A DNA stretch of 64,000 nucleotides from Erythroxylum novogranatense (Eukaryota > Streptophyta > Magnoliopsida > Malpighiales > Erythroxylaceae). The position numbers were made by a program, and so were the translations under genes. The DNA is taken from contig CM057235.1 of NCBI GenBank assembly GCA_029891385.1, forward strand, positions 21,383,120-21,447,119. Direction: 5' to 3'. The notes beneath the pieces were generated by a model. The model made no database searches, was not told the DNA's origin, and worked only from the letters and a program-made list of their open reading frames with translations. Each line of letters begins with the position of its first letter. Positions within the stretch are counted from its first letter, which is position 1. Of this stretch, positions 1 to 12,510 are shown piece after piece.

Positions 1-2920
1 AAAAGGACACTTAAAGAACAAATGGTCAACATTTTCTGGTTCAACATTACAAAATATGTAGGTTCGGTTTATCTCCAAAAATAGAAAGTTATTCTTTGTT
101 GACATTCTATTTCGAAGACTAAGCAAGCAATGAAGGAGTATTTTGGTGGTATGTATTGTTTCCAGATAAATGACATCTATGGTTGTCTAGTGTACTTGAC
201 TCACAGTAGCTCATAGACTTTTTGTGAATATAGGGTTCCATTGATACATAATTTTTGCATTCCACATACTACCTCCCTACAACTACCAAACTTATCCACC
301 AAAGTATTTCAGATCAGTACCAATCTCTTCATTAGGGGGTGAGTCTCGGGTGTGAGATTTCCAATCCTATATTGATAAGCCCCTCAAGTATATTTCATGA
401 ATCTATCTCACCCACAAAGAATTAGCTTCAGCATGGATATTCCACAACACTTTAGACAAAAGTGTTGAATTCCATAATTTATAGTTTTTCAATCCCAATC
501 CACCCTCATCTCTTAGTACACAAATATTGTCCTATGCCACCTTAAAATGTTTACCACCCCTTAAAACAACCTACATATGGAGGTTATCCTCTCAAGGATA
601 GTTGTTGGAATGGGAATCTGGAGCCAAAAGGATAGTACCTCTTGAACGACATAATTAATCAATTTAATTCTACCTATATATGACAGAGTTTTACCATTCC
701 ATGCATTAATATAAGCCGCTACGAATTCAACTAGTACATAATATTGGGCCATCGAGACCTTCATAAGTGCCAAAGGGCCCCAAATATTGAATAGGAAACT
801 CACCCATAGGATATTCTACCATCTGCAAAATGTCAGCCCTATCTCATCCATAAACCCCAACTAGGTAAATACAAGATTTTGAAGAATTCACCCTCGGCCC
901 TGCTACCTCTTTCAGTTCACTCAACACTTCCATTAGTATACGGATAAACGTAGAATCACCTCTAGAGAATAACATGAGATCATTCGCAAATGCAAAATGA
1001 GTGATGCCAAGTTGTTGACTTTTCAAGTGGAAGTGAAAAAGGGAATTGGCGGTTCTCACTTTTAGCAATCTTGAAAGGTACTCTAAACAAATCAGGAAAA
1101 GTGTAGGTGACATGGGATCACCCTATCTCAATCCCTGCCAACCTTTGAACATGCCATGTAGTGTGCCATTGACCGAGATCGAGAATGATGTAGTTGTTAC
1201 ACATATTAGAATCCATCATACAAACTTATTAGGGAAGCCTAACCCTTTCATCATATCTTCAAGAAAGTCCTATAATAACATGTCATAAGCTTTTGTGATG
1301 TCAATTTTTTATAATGCATCGTGGGGAAATATGTTTTCTAATGTAACATCGAACAAGTTCCTAATGCTAGAAAAATATTATCTAGCATACTTCTACCTAG
1401 CGCAAATGCAGCTTAAGCTAGGTCTAAAATTTTTCCTACAACCAAAGTCATACGCTTCGTCAATATTTTTATGATCACCTTATACACAACATTCATACAA
1501 GCTATTGGTTTGAAATTTGTTACTCTCTATACTACCTTCGTCTTTGGGATGAGTGTGATGATGGTATGATTTAATTATTTAAGCATCCGACTAGTAGTGA
1601 AAAATTCCTTCACAACTAAAGTCACATCTAATCCAACCCTATCCCAATGTTTCTTGAAGAAGGCAGACGTATATCCATCCAACCCCAGAGCTTTATCATT
1701 GCCTATATCAAGCATAGCCTGCTTGATCTCCTCATCCATAATTGGGGCAATCAGTGTTTCATGTGTCTCCATATCCAAAACCAAACCATTTCTTACCACA
1801 TTTAAGTCTAACTTGTTTAGAGGGGTTGAAGTGCCAAGGAGTCCTTTATAATAACTTACAACACAATCTACCACTTGTTCTAATGATGTAGTCATAGTTC
1901 CATTCTCCTTGATGAGATGAGAATTAGCATTTTACCTTCCTCTCTTCCGAGCTACTGCATGGACATACCTTGTACTTCTATCAGCCTCTATAAGATGCTT
2001 ACATTTATCCTTTTGTTGAAAGACTTGTCTCTCTTCATCTAGCAAAATCTAGCTTGCTTCCTCTTGATGTTAGCCTCATATATGTTTCAACATTACATCA
2101 TTAGGCCTATTGAGAGAGGCCTTATACGAGAGTTGAAAATTTTTTAATGCCTTCTTAGCCTTGCTAGATATGTGACCATCTACTTTAGAATTTAGAGCTT
2201 TCAGAGGTTACTTTAATGCCTTCAACTTTATACAAAGAACGTATTGAGTTGTCCCAACTACGACCATCTCTTAGCTATTAGATATTATGTCCTGAAATTG
2301 AGGGTGGCTAAACCAGATATTAAAGAACTTAAAGGGTTTGTTACCTCGAGCGTCTAATTGATTGAAGACCATCAGAGGACCCGATCTAATTTAGCCCATA
2401 GATGATTTTTGTGCCAAGTAAAAAAAACTCCCCCTAAATGGAGCTTCTTTTAGGCCAAGAGTCATTCAGAAGTCTAGAAAATCTTTAAGCAAATATGTCG
2501 AAAGAGGTTGACATCGAGCCTCTCCCTAGCCACATACACATAGTTAAAGTCACCCATTATAATCCAAAGCATCAGGGAATCTGGAACCAGCCCTATCAAG
2601 TTCTGCCATAGTTCTCTTCTTTTTGTTACACTATATAACCCATAAACAAAAGGCACTATAAAGGTAAGCTAAGATATTTGGCATTGGACTTTACAGTGAA
2701 TAAATTGCTCTCCCAACTTTAAAACTTGACAATGATAAAATATAGAATTCTATACAATACACTTTCTTCCTCCTAAAATAGATCCAAAGTTGTGACAAGA
2801 GTCCCATACTTTGAATATGTTTTTCATCATCATACTAAGACCATTAGTAGATAATTTAGTTTCAAGGAGAGGCCTTATTTAGACCTCGGACATTTCAGCA
2901 TAGCATCCTCATTTGCCATT
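1..2920 (-). pseudogene. LINE copy 1 ORF2: endonuclease-reverse transcriptase, broken
   Basis: ORF2 of plant L1 elements encodes an APE-type endonuclease that nicks the target and a reverse transcriptase that primes on the nick. The endonuclease part lies at about 2240-2900; the block at 2474-2656 carries FVYGLYSVTKRRELW and the GDFN motif. RT blocks follow: 1575-1895 carries IKQAMLDIGNDKALGLDGYT and SAFFKK (thumb/finger region before the palm), and 844-1113 carries PMSPTLFLICLEYLSRLL and the catalytic box. That box reads FAFANDLMLFSRGD where the family has FADD, so the first catalytic Asp is Asn. A zf-RVT-like part (SYIGRIKLINYVVQ, 561-803) follows and runs to the window edge. Several frame changes separate these blocks. 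Identity is secure, coding ability is lost. Confidence 0.88.
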
Positions 2921-2929
2921 TTGGGAGGG

Positions 2930-4766
2930 CCTCTCCCCTCTTGTCCTCTTAATTGCTTAAGTAGTACTCTTGCCCACATCTTCACTATTGATTCACGCCT
3001 GAACTTGCACATTACCCCTTTCAGTCACTGTTATATTAGATTGTGTAATCACAACCTTTCTTTTGTTAACAGTTCTATGGGTTTGCACTTTTTGCCATTC
3101 TCTATTGCTAACTTTTTTAGGATACCTCCAAACTTAAGGTACATTTTGTCCCCTTACTCTAGTCAATGCCTCCCTATTCATAGTAACTTCAATGCTCCCT
3201 TCATTTTGTTGTTGTTGTCCCCCCTCCTTATCAGGATTTACCTCTTTAATTGATCCCGTATGGACTCTTATTTGTTCATACACTTCTACCTCTGCCCCCT
3301 GATTGAGCTGATTCATACAGTAATTTCACCTTTGTCTATGGTGTTAGCATTTTGTATATCTTTCTTGCCCCAGCATTTATAGGGTCCTTCATCTATTTCT
3401 TTTTAATCCTTTTTATGGATTTGCATTCAAAAGTATTGTGACCAAATTGTTTGCAATAGCAACAGTAGCTAGGAAAAGTTTCATAAATAACCATTTGTGT
3501 GTATCGGGCACCCCTAGGCACTTCACATCAAAACTTGTCATCGAATTCTTTGATACATCAACTTCTACTAATATTCTAGCATAAGCAATGCATAATTTTT
3601 TACTAGTGATCTTGTCTGTGTATAGTGGTCTTCTAATTTGAGATCCTAGTTTCGACAACCCTCTCTCATTCTACAACTCGAAGGGAACATTAAGGAATTT
3701 TAACTAGATAGGAACTTCCATAAATTCTTGCTAATCGCAGGCAAATCCTTGGGAAAGTCATTTAAGTAGCAAAGTCTTCCCATAAAGCACATACGGTCCC
3801 CTTGCTAACACATTAGTTTGATGTTCTTCTGTAACAAATTGGAAGATTATCCATCCTTGATCGTATGGTAGGATTTTACATTAAACATCCCATTTAGCAA
3901 TTAATCCTTCGAGTTCCTTCATTCTTGTAAATCTCCCCGTAAAGCACCCGATAAGACAATAACCACATTCTTGTTCAATTTGTATTACATCTTCTTACCC
4001 CATGATGACTTTAGCAGCTACCTGCAAATATTCCAACTGCATTACTTGCTTCAACTCTCTATTGTTCCTGAATAAACTAACATACGAGGGCTTAGTTTTT
4101 ACTTTATGAGTGCCTGAGCATATTGGGTTTGACATTTTGTCAAACACCTTTGGGGCTGACTCTTCATTCTCTTGGGCGATCCGAAGCTTCAGTGTCAACA
4201 CTCTCCACATTTGTATGATCAGTCTCCTCATCAGAAGTGGATGACTCCTCATCCTCTTTTTCTTTAGCAACTCCACCTTTGCTCATCCCACCAGTACCCA
4301 CATTTGTAGTTTTGCTCCGTAACCCACCTTCACTATTCTCAGTACCCAAATTCCAAATTCCTATCCTGCATCATCTCTTTATGTCTACTTACCCTATTTT
4401 CACTAGTTCCAACATCCTTGTCCTGTTTACAAGCTGTGGTTTTGTGTGCCACCGCCATCTTGATCATCAAGTGGTTATGAGCCCTAATCCCCTCAACTCC
4501 CAAATGCCTACTTGTAATATTACTCTTATTACACCTACTCTACTTGTTCCATCAGCCACATTTATTTCTTGTCTACCCTCTATAATATTTTGTGCACTAG
4601 CCACCTTTATCATTGAATGACCATGCTCCCTAATCTCCTGTACTTCATTATCTACAATGTCTTGTGTGCGCATAGGAAGTTCTCGGGATCCCACCACCTA
4701 CAAACCCATAACACAATCAACAGTAATATCCCATCCTTTATGCGACATCTTCTTCCTCTTACCCAT
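2930..4766 (-). pseudogene. LINE copy 1 ORF1: DUF4283/zinc-knuckle RNA-binding protein, broken
   Basis: ORF1 of plant L1 elements is an RNA-binding protein that packages the element RNA. The chosen start is the ATG at 4766 (MGKRKKMSHKGWDITVD), because the second LINE starts ORF1 with a matching peptide at 20649; here a stop follows at about codon 23. Downstream is an acidic stretch and the phrase KPSYVSLFRNNRELK (3995-4276), the usual entry to DUF4283. The block at 3413-3658 begins SKLGSQIRRPLYTDKITSKK; just after it, in another frame, is a perfect CX2CX4HX4C knuckle, CCYCKQFGHNTFEC (about 3425-3470). The C-terminal tail (3134-3316) is polar and Gln-rich. Multiple frameshifts and stops make it a pseudogene. 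Confidence 0.82.
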
Positions 4767-5149
4767 GCTCCAATATACCAAGAAACCCAGGTAAAATTTT
4801 TGCCCTAAAAATGAATCCTAATTACTTCGGACTATCAGATGTGCCCAGCAAATGCAATCCAAACTCACTAAGTAGCAAAAGAAAATTAGGAAGGAGTGTA
4901 GTCAAGTCGTGTAGCTTGTGATACCTAGGGAAAAAATCACCTAAGGTGAGAGAACTCACATATGCATGATAGTTCTTTCTTACTGATAACTCTTTCTTTT
5001 TTTTATGCAAGGTAAATAGTATATTGCACAAAATCATATGTACATAGATCTTTGGGGCATTCCCCGATCCACTGTGTAATCCCAAACTTACATCAATTAT
5101 AGCCATTTCCCTAATACATCCAAAGAGATATTAACCATGTTCTCCAGTA

Positions 5150-5425
5150 CAACCGAAAAGAGGCTATAAGAAAAAGTACATGAAATTTACCACTACCTCC
5201 GATTTATCAACCTAAATATACATCATATCCTCTAATACATCCAAGTAATAGGCTATAAGCAAAATTACATCAAGATCCCTAATAATTTTCCCAATACAAC
5301 CGAAAAGAGGCTATAAGCAAAAGTACATGAAGTTTAGCACTACCTCCAATGCATCAACCAAAATATATACCATATCCCCCAGTACATCCAAAAAGAGGCT
5401 ATAAGCAAAAATACATCAATGTTCC
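5150..5425 (-). repeat. 147-bp higher-order tandem repeat in LINE 3' UTR
   Basis: The word GGCTATAAG occurs at 5162, 5251, 5309 and 5397, spacings 89, 58 and 88. The pattern is therefore two repeats of about 147 bp, each made of an 89-bp and a 58-bp half with shared ATACATCCAA and GCAAAA.TACAT words. It lies between the end of LINE ORF2 and the putative poly(A) of copy 2, so it is best read as its 3' UTR. The coding end of ORF2 lies at about 5480-5620, where the minus strand encodes a typical LINE C-terminal phrase (IYKVWKSRNT). Confidence 0.7.
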
Positions 5426-5479
5426 TCATACAACTGAGGTGTAAAAATGTAATAAGATCCATAGGGTACATTCTATATG

Positions 5480-7365
5480 ATAACTACATCTAAGCTCGTC
5501 ACAAAAGTAGACTCTAGCTGTATGGTGTTCCTTGACTTCCATACCTTATATATGGTGCACATGAATGCAAGTATAGTAGCTTTGCTTCTAATACATGCTT
5601 CGGTGTAGTCCTTTCGAATCCATTTTATGGCATTAGAGAGTGTGGATATGGTTTAGGTCATTTCTAGCCATGCCCGAATAGCATTCCACATTTCACCTGT
5701 AATGAAAAATAAATGATCAACAATTTCAGCTTCAACATTATAGAAACCATATGTTCTATCTCCAAAAATTGTAAATTATCCTTCATTGGTAGTCTATTCC
5801 GAAGAATAATCCATGCAATGGAGGAAAATTTGGGGGGTATATATTGCTTCCATATAAATGCCATCCATGGCCTTCTTGTATGTTTAAGTCTCAAAAGTTC
5901 ATAAATTTTCTGTGATGAAGGATTGTCATTTACAAACAACTTCTGCATACCTTGGATTACTTCCCTTCGGCCTCCCAAATTTTCACCAATTTATCTCGAA
6001 TCCATATCAGTTTTTTCAACAAAGGTGAATCACGTTTGTGGGGTACCCAATCCCAAATTGATGTGTCCCTCAAATATTCTACATGTATCCACGTTACCCA
6101 TAGGGAGTCAGTTTTAGCATAAATGTTCCAGAATATTATGGCTAACAATGAATTGTTCCACTTCTTGCAAATTTTCAATCCTAGACTCCCTTTATCTTTT
6201 GGACTGCATAAATTATCACATGCCACTCTAAATTGTTTGCTACCCTTTAAGAACAATCTACAAATGGAGGTTAGCCTATCCAGGATAGTAATTGAGATAG
6301 GGAAAACTTGGAGTCAAAAGGAAAGCACTCTTTGAATGACAGAGTTTATGAGCTCAATTCTTCCTACATATGAAAGGGATTGCCCCTCCTAAGAGTTGAA
6401 ATAGCCCTCAACATATTCAAGAAGCACTGAGAATTAGGCCACCTAGACTTTCATGGATGCCAATGGGATCCTTGAATAACAGACAGGGAAATCCCCTAAG
6501 GGGTACTCCACCATCTACCTTAAGTTCTCCCTCTCATATCCATCCACACCTGCTATGTATATGCTAGACTTTACCAAATTCACTTTCAGCCCTGTCACCC
6601 TTTCCAGTTCATCCAACATATCCATTATTACGCCTACAGAAGCTTGGTCACCTCTAGAAAAGAGAATAAGATTATCCGTAAAAGCAAAATAGGTAATAAC
6701 CAGATGTTTGCATTTTGGATGTAAATGAAACTGGGGAGTTGCTGTTCTATTCCTTACCAATCATGACAAATAGTCTAGCCCAAGTAGGAATAATGTGGGT
6801 GACATTGGGTCACCTTATCTTAGTCCCCTTTGGCCTTTGAACATTCCATGCAATGAACCATTTATTAAGATTAAGTATGAAGCTGCTTGCACACATTCCA
6901 TGACCTAACCTATGAATTTTGTAGGGAACCCCAAACTTATCATCATATTCTCAAGAAACTCCCATGCAATCGTATCATAGGCTTTGGTAATATCTACTTT
7001 TACCATGCATCTTGGTGAAATCCACTTCCTTGTATAACCCCTTACAAGTTCCTGAGCAAGAAACACATTATCCATCATATTTCTCCTTGGTACAAAAGCA
7101 ACCTGTGCTAGATCCACAATTTTCCCCACCACCATTATCATACGCTCATTTAGAATTTTAATAATCACCTTGTAAACCACATTCATGCAGGTAATAGGTC
7201 TAAAGTCTGTTACTCTTAGTGCAACCTAGGTCTTCAAAATAAGAGTGAAAATAGAGTGGTTGAGTTGTTTCAACAGGTTTACAGTGGTAAAGAACTCCTT
7301 CACTGCTGACAAAACATCTGGTCTTACTCTTTCCCACTGCTATTTGAAGAAGGCTGAGGCGTATC
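5480..7365 (-). pseudogene. LINE copy 2 ORF2, reverse transcriptase and C-terminal part
   Basis: This is the 3' portion of ORF2, left of the first solo LTR. The RT palm lies at 6905-7186 (AQVAFVPRRNMMDNVFLAQE, then KVDITKAYDTIAWEFLE, the first catalytic Asp region). 6515-6760 carries the second catalytic box, here YFAFTDNLILFSRGD instead of FADD, so the second Asp is Asn. The region 5957-6256 (SLGLKICKKWNNSLLAIIFW) and 5664-5978 (PWMAFIWKQYIPPKFSSIAW) is the zf-RVT-type domain found at the C-terminus of plant LINE ORF2. Frames change between blocks. The right edge stops at 7365, where the target duplication GTATC and an LTR begin; coding resumes at 11909. Confidence 0.87.
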
Positions 7366-7778
7366 TGTAGCACCCCACTCCCGCAAGACCCGAACTCGAT
7401 ATCGACGATGATATCCGAGCCCGTGACCCGCGAGGATGGCATGCTAGAGAAATCATTCCAAATTATGTATACATTTTTTTAAAAACAAATCTCGTTAATC
7501 ATAAATCATTTCATTTTGGGTCATTGGGGCCCATGCACATCTCACTTATAATCATTATCAATCGATACACATTGATATGCGCAATAATATTCGTATTTAA
7601 CAATCCCATTTATTCAAAATTTCGTATTTTCGCACTTATTACAAATCGAAATGTTCACACATACACTGTACAACATTTGCGGAATAACCCTAATGCAGAC
7701 ACGAACCGATCCCGACCTCTAAATTTCCTTGCGAGTAGTAAATCTACTCCCGTTGCATAACGGGGTAATCTTCTGAAT

Positions 7779-7842
7779 CCTGAAAAATATATGCAAATTT
7801 TGATGAGTTTTGCGAACTCAGTGAGTGACCATCATCGACGGT
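7779..7842 (-). promoter_or_regulatory. Conserved hairpin pair and acceptor-like site in LTR A1
   Basis: On the minus (sense) strand there is a stem ACCGTC-GAT-GATGGT (7828-7842) that pairs fully only if a G-U wobble is allowed on the sense strand, then the stem TGAGTTCGCAAAACTCA (7804-7820), then a pyrimidine-rich TTTTTCAG/GA acceptor-like site with AG at 7780-7781. The same order appears in the other gypsy-type LTRs of this window. Function is not known; splice acceptor plus RNA structure is my inference. Confidence 0.5.
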
Positions 7843-8204
7843 TTACCCAATCACACAATACAATATTCATTCCCATTATGCCATAATTCAATTTCACTAT
7901 TTCACTTCACAATTATATCCAATACAAATTCACATTCAATACAATTCCACATTCATATTCACAATCATTTCAATTCATTGTTCACATTCGTTATTCACAA
8001 TCATTTCAATTCGTTGATTACATTTTCATTTACTCAATACCATACTCCCAAGTAACTCACTAAGTCACTCCCATACACAATAATGAAATCCATTCCATTC
8101 AATACAAGCAATCCAATCCCATTCAAAACAATTAAGTCATTCTTATGATGCACATGTCTAGGCCATTCTTTTCCTATTTATTGCTTTGTCGTGACCGAGT
8201 GCCT

Positions 8205-8380
8205 AAACTGTCCCATATAGGGCTCATTGATAACTGTCCCATATTGGGCTCATTGATAACTGTCCCATATAAGGGCTCATTAGCGTTAAACGCATTTCAG
8301 GGATAGAAGAGCCCTCTGGGAATGCACTAATCCCTTTTTGAGCTCAAAGCTCTTTTTCATTCGTTGAGCTTAAAGCTCTA
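8205..8380 (-). repeat. Short hairpin array in LTR A1
   Basis: Three direct repeats of about 27 bp, each with a CCCATAT(A/T)(A)GGG hairpin and a GGGCTCATT tail, lie at about 8208-8283. Two further five-bp-stem hairpins follow, GAGCT-CAA-AGCTC at 8340-8352 and GAGCT-TAA-AGCTC at 8366-8378. The equivalent place in the other gypsy-type LTRs holds similar hairpins with different but still paired bases. Confidence 0.65.
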
Positions 8381-8784
8381 ATCATTGGCTACTCTGGTCA
8401 CAACTACATTGTGTTTTATGTATCCATGATATGGAATGCAACAAGCACACAGTTACACAATTCAATCGATTATTGATTTCTCATATCATCGGACCATAGT
8501 CCGATATTCGACATTAAAACGAGAATTCACATTTCCATTCATATATATAATGCACATTCCGATCACATTGAGCAATCACATACAGTACATTTAGTTCCCA
8601 TATTCAAATCAGTCAGCACTTTAATAACGCAATTGACCAGTACACAATTCATCGGACCTCCTATCCGGGACCCATATTCAATCACAATCAATGCCACTAT
8701 TCAATAATCATTCAATATATGAATTTAGTTCAATATGAATATAACCAAATAAACCATAAACTAAGACCATCTAGGTCTACTCAC

Positions 8785-8850
8785 AACTGCGCCCAAGCTA
8801 GCGTCTGGACGGTCCGGCAACGTCTGATGGTTGACGTTCCAGTTGTTCCT
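8785..8850 (-). other. Exon-like block in LTR A1 (66 nt)
   Basis: On the sense strand an acceptor-like GGTTATAG precedes AGGAAC at 8850, and a donor-like GTGAGTAGACCTAG follows after 8785. A further strong donor-like CAA/GTAAGT lies upstream at 10867-10862. The block is 66 nt long; the matching blocks in other LTRs are 67, 67, 68 and 61 nt. It shares GGAACGTC and CAGACGTTGCCGGA with the gypsy LTR block at 56920-56987. Reading as a leader exon is an inference. Confidence 0.45.
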
Positions 8851-11660
8851 CTATAACCAGATAACATATATAATTCATAATGAGCTCAAGTAGCAATGTT
8901 TAAGAATGCCCATGAATAAAATACAAGATGTACAATGCATGCATAACAACCCTGGGTAACATTCCCTCATTTGACATTGCCAAAACCATTTTCATAACAA
9001 CTCATCCTTTACTAGAATCTCACTTTTGGATTTCTTCAGAATCACACTAACCAAAGAACTATGTTCCCCTATGTCTCACGATTCTATTGGCACAAGAATC
9101 ATTCACTTTGGAATCCCATAACTCCAATTATGATCAAAACATTGACCTATATTCAATAAAAACAACTCCCATTGATATGGTCCTAAAAGACTCTTACAAT
9201 TGCCTTTGATCAATCTCATTCAATCCATCTTTTACCTAGGTTAACACTTCCATTTCTCTTGCATCAATAAATACTCATATACCTAATTGTATACTCATCA
9301 ATTTAAGGTATCAAACACTCATATAGCATAATCCCTTTTGTAACAAACTCAAGCCATATTACATTCAAAAACAAGGTATACTTATATGTATACTCATCCA
9401 ATCTCTCTTTCCATTTCATCATTCAACAATTAATATATATATATAGCCCTTATTTCCTATCCCTTTCCTTTAACCAAAATTCAATAAATCATAATTTATT
9501 CTACACAATTCAGAAAAATGCAACCCATATCTCATTGGAAAGGTAATGAAACTCTCTACAAGTTCCCTTTAGATCAGAAAAATCAATTTCACTCCTAAGG
9601 GTGTCAAACATCCAATGTAAGCTACTGCCTACACACTTTCCTCACAAAACAGAACAGAAACGGGAAATTCACTAACTTTCATTCTTGGCAGTCAAAAAAT
9701 TATACAATAAATATGCTCATCAAGATTGCAATGTTATCTACAACTTTCATGAAACAACCAAAATTTCAATTCCCTTGCTAACTAGGTCAATTAATTCACT
9801 CAAGGTTGCTGTACCTGAAATCACTCAATTTGAGCAGCAACTTTCTATCAATCATAACTCCCTGTACACAAGTCAAACAAATTACCACTTTATATCCCTG
9901 AAAAGATAAAATCGCAAACTTCAATTTTTTATGAAATAACCCGACTCCAATTCAGCCTCTAACAGTGTCAAATCTGTTATGCAAGTTTCTGACCTAATCA
10001 GCAATTAACATCACAATGTAGGTTCAAATTGTGAAAATCCATAACTCCCACATATGATTTCCAGAAATTATATGCCATACACCATTTTCAAGATGAATGT
10101 GTCATATAAAACTCTTCAGTAGATTTCCAACACCAATTCAATGCACAAAAATTACTAAAATTCTTCCTAATCTGAATGTACACCAAATTTGACATTCCAG
10201 CTAGGTTTCATTCAATGCATAAAAACAGCCAACAATCATCAGTCCATAACTCCTAATAGACATATCGAAAAATTTCAAAATCAGTGGCATTGGAAAGCTA
10301 ACTTAATAGGCTTTAACTTTCATGTAGTCCAGTTGTCCTAATTCCTTCTCAATTAATTTATAAAAATTAGCAAAACTATAGAGTATGATTTCGGGTACTG
10401 TTCATTCCAGTGAATAGAAGTAACTTTCCAAGACAAATTACACCCTCTTAAAGCTAAAATTGGACAGTGCCTATTTCACACAAAAATGTAGCTAACATCC
10501 CAAAGTTTAAGGGGCCACAAACCTCACCTCATTTGCATTCCTATACAATGAGTTATGATCAAAACAGTACAATCGGTTAAAACCCCAAATTTCCAGATTT
10601 GGTCCAATCTTAGTTTCTATCATTTCCAATGCCTTTCACACATCATTAAACATCCAAAGGAACACAAATCAGTTCTTATACCATTCATACATGTACTAGG
10701 GCTAATACACAAAAATTGGCAGCACTCAATTCTTCATCTCCAAGGAAAATCAATGATCAATTCACAATCTCAATTCAAGCATATGCATGAACCTTATGCA
10801 AGCATGAACAATTCATCATTTCTTACTTCAATTATACAAGATTCAAAACACAAGGCATGCAACTTACTTGATATCTTGGTTCACCCCTCACGAGCATCAT
10901 CAAGCATAGGAGAGAAAAATAGGTTTTGTGGAGAGTAGAGAAGGAGAAAACAAGAAGATGATGGCTAAACTTATTATTGGAAACAAAGAACATAACACTT
11001 GGAGGAGGATGAATGATTCACGAAAAGGAGAAGAAATTCTCAACTAAAACCCATTTCCAGTGACCTAAGCCAAGAGGATGTCGTGTATGAACAAAAAGGA
11101 AGCTTAATCAAGAAGTATCTTAGGTTAAAGTGACTTAAATACATGGCTAATGTAATGCCATGTGTCAAGCTTTGATTGGTTCTTCTTTAATAATCAATTA
11201 TAATCTAAATTCCACTAAGTTAACACTTATCCAATAATCCCTACAGCCATATGTCCAATATTCAATGCCCTATGCATTCAATTCTATGACCGCTGACCAA
11301 TCGGTCTGCCGCTCGGCATTTTTTTTTCCTAGTCCGGATTTTAACCTCGAAAAATTCTAAAAAAAGTTCTTAAAATCCTCCAATATTAGAAAATCAATAA
11401 TGGCACTCTCCAAATAATTTTTTAAATATCAATAACCCATAATTTTCATAATTCTCAATCAACTACAGTTATGACAGTCATAACCAATTCGACCGGGAAT
11501 GTCAATGTATGCATGTACTAATAAGTTCATGTGCAGGAATGTCATTTTTTCACAATACAAATATGCCACATTAAGAATGAATCAATAATAACATTGCTAA
11601 CCCCTCACTGATCACTCAAAATTCCCATTTTACCCTTCCCGCTGGTACCGGGATGTTACA

Positions 11661-11903
11661 CTGTCACCCGAGCCTGTCCGTTAAACGGACATTCGTGTCC
11701 GTTTGACGGACACAAGCTAAACCAACATTTTTCAAAACATTTTCCAACTTTCCAACCTTCAATTAATCAACAACCACACTCCCAATTTTCCCAATCACTA
11801 GGATTACAGTCCATTTCCTATAAATTCATTTAAACCAAACCTTTTAGCTCATATGCACCATATTTTCCGATTCTAACCCTTATCAGGAGGGCGGGATGTT
11901 ACA
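11661..11903 (-). repeat. Remnant of an outer LTR start fused to LTR A1
   Basis: These 243 bp, read on the minus strand, begin TGTAACATCCCGCCC and continue AAGGGTTAG, which resembles the start of the LTR at 22086 (same CATNTGAGCT word about 45 bp in). They are followed by a second complete LTR start at 11660 whose sequence is more like the start of the LTR ending at 17549. Only one 3' end exists, at 7366. Two perfect 15-bp palindrome-type words, GTCCGTTAAACGGAC (11676-11690) and GTCCGTTTGACGGAC (11697-11711), lie in it. Confidence 0.65.
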
Positions 11904-12510
11904 GTATCCATTTGAACCTAGGGCTTTGTCATCACCTATGTCAAACAAGGCCCTCTTTATCTACTTATTGTAACATCCCGTTACCGATGCGATGAGCATA
12001 TTGGTACGGGTAGTTCTGTTATTGCATAAATTATGATCGAGTACTTTGTGGCCTTTGATTTTAAAGAGATAGATCATTTTGCACATGCATATATAGTAAC
12101 ATGCATTCATGATTGTTCCAGCATTTGAATTGTGATTATGAGTTGAATTGTGAATCTTGAGATAATTATGTTAGATTGTGACTTGATTGATAATTTTAGA
12201 ATAATTGAGTGGAATAGTTGAATTAGAGTGAGAATTGAATTTTAGGGAATTGGAAATTGAGTTTGGGATCGAGTGTTTTACATTTTTGAGGAATTATGAT
12301 AATTTTTCTGGAATTTTTAGAGTTATGTGTCCGGACCGAGAAAATGACCTAGAGACTGATGATTTAGATTCCGGTTCCGAAAGTGAGTGGTAAATGGTTT
12401 GAAAAATTTAGATTTGTGAGTTTAGGAATTATTGTGATGAGCCATTGAGATTTATAGACTGGGAATTAAATGAATTTGAGGACTATGATCTATAGGTTTA
12501 AATCCACCCT

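Larger units (their letters stand above)
1..4957 (-). mobile_element. L1-type LINE copy 1 (3' end outside window)
   Basis: A non-LTR retrotransposon read on the minus strand. Going from right to left it shows a 5' leader (about 4767-4957), ORF1 with a DUF4283-like region and CCHC knuckle, then ORF2 with endonuclease, reverse transcriptase and the start of the zf-RVT/C-terminal region. The 5' limit is set at about 4957 because a short block (CTCTCACC followed by GGTGATTTTTT) is shared with the 5' end of the second LINE near 20825. The two copies also share the ORF1 start. Stops and frameshifts occur throughout, so it is inactive. The 3' UTR and poly(A) lie beyond position 1. Confidence 0.88.
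7366..11903 (-). mobile_element. Solo LTR A1 (gypsy, Tekay-like family A), composite
   Basis: The sequence starts TGTAGCACCCC and ends GGGATGTTACA on the plus strand and is flanked on both sides by GTATC (7361-7365 and 11904-11908), so it is a complete LTR unit of 4538 bp with no internal region. Sense is minus, by analogy with the coding gypsy element at the right of the window. Its left 80 bp match the right end of the LTR at 22086-44852 in inverted orientation, so both belong to one family. It contains an extra LTR-type terminus (GGGATGTTACA) at 11650-11660 followed by 243 bp more, which means two LTRs have been merged. No coding capacity was found. Confidence 0.88.

Noticed and set aside
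8200..8290. CRISPR-like array from the three direct 27-bp repeats in LTR A1
   Set aside because: Plant DNA, no spacers between repeats and no cas genes; it is a short LTR tandem repeat.
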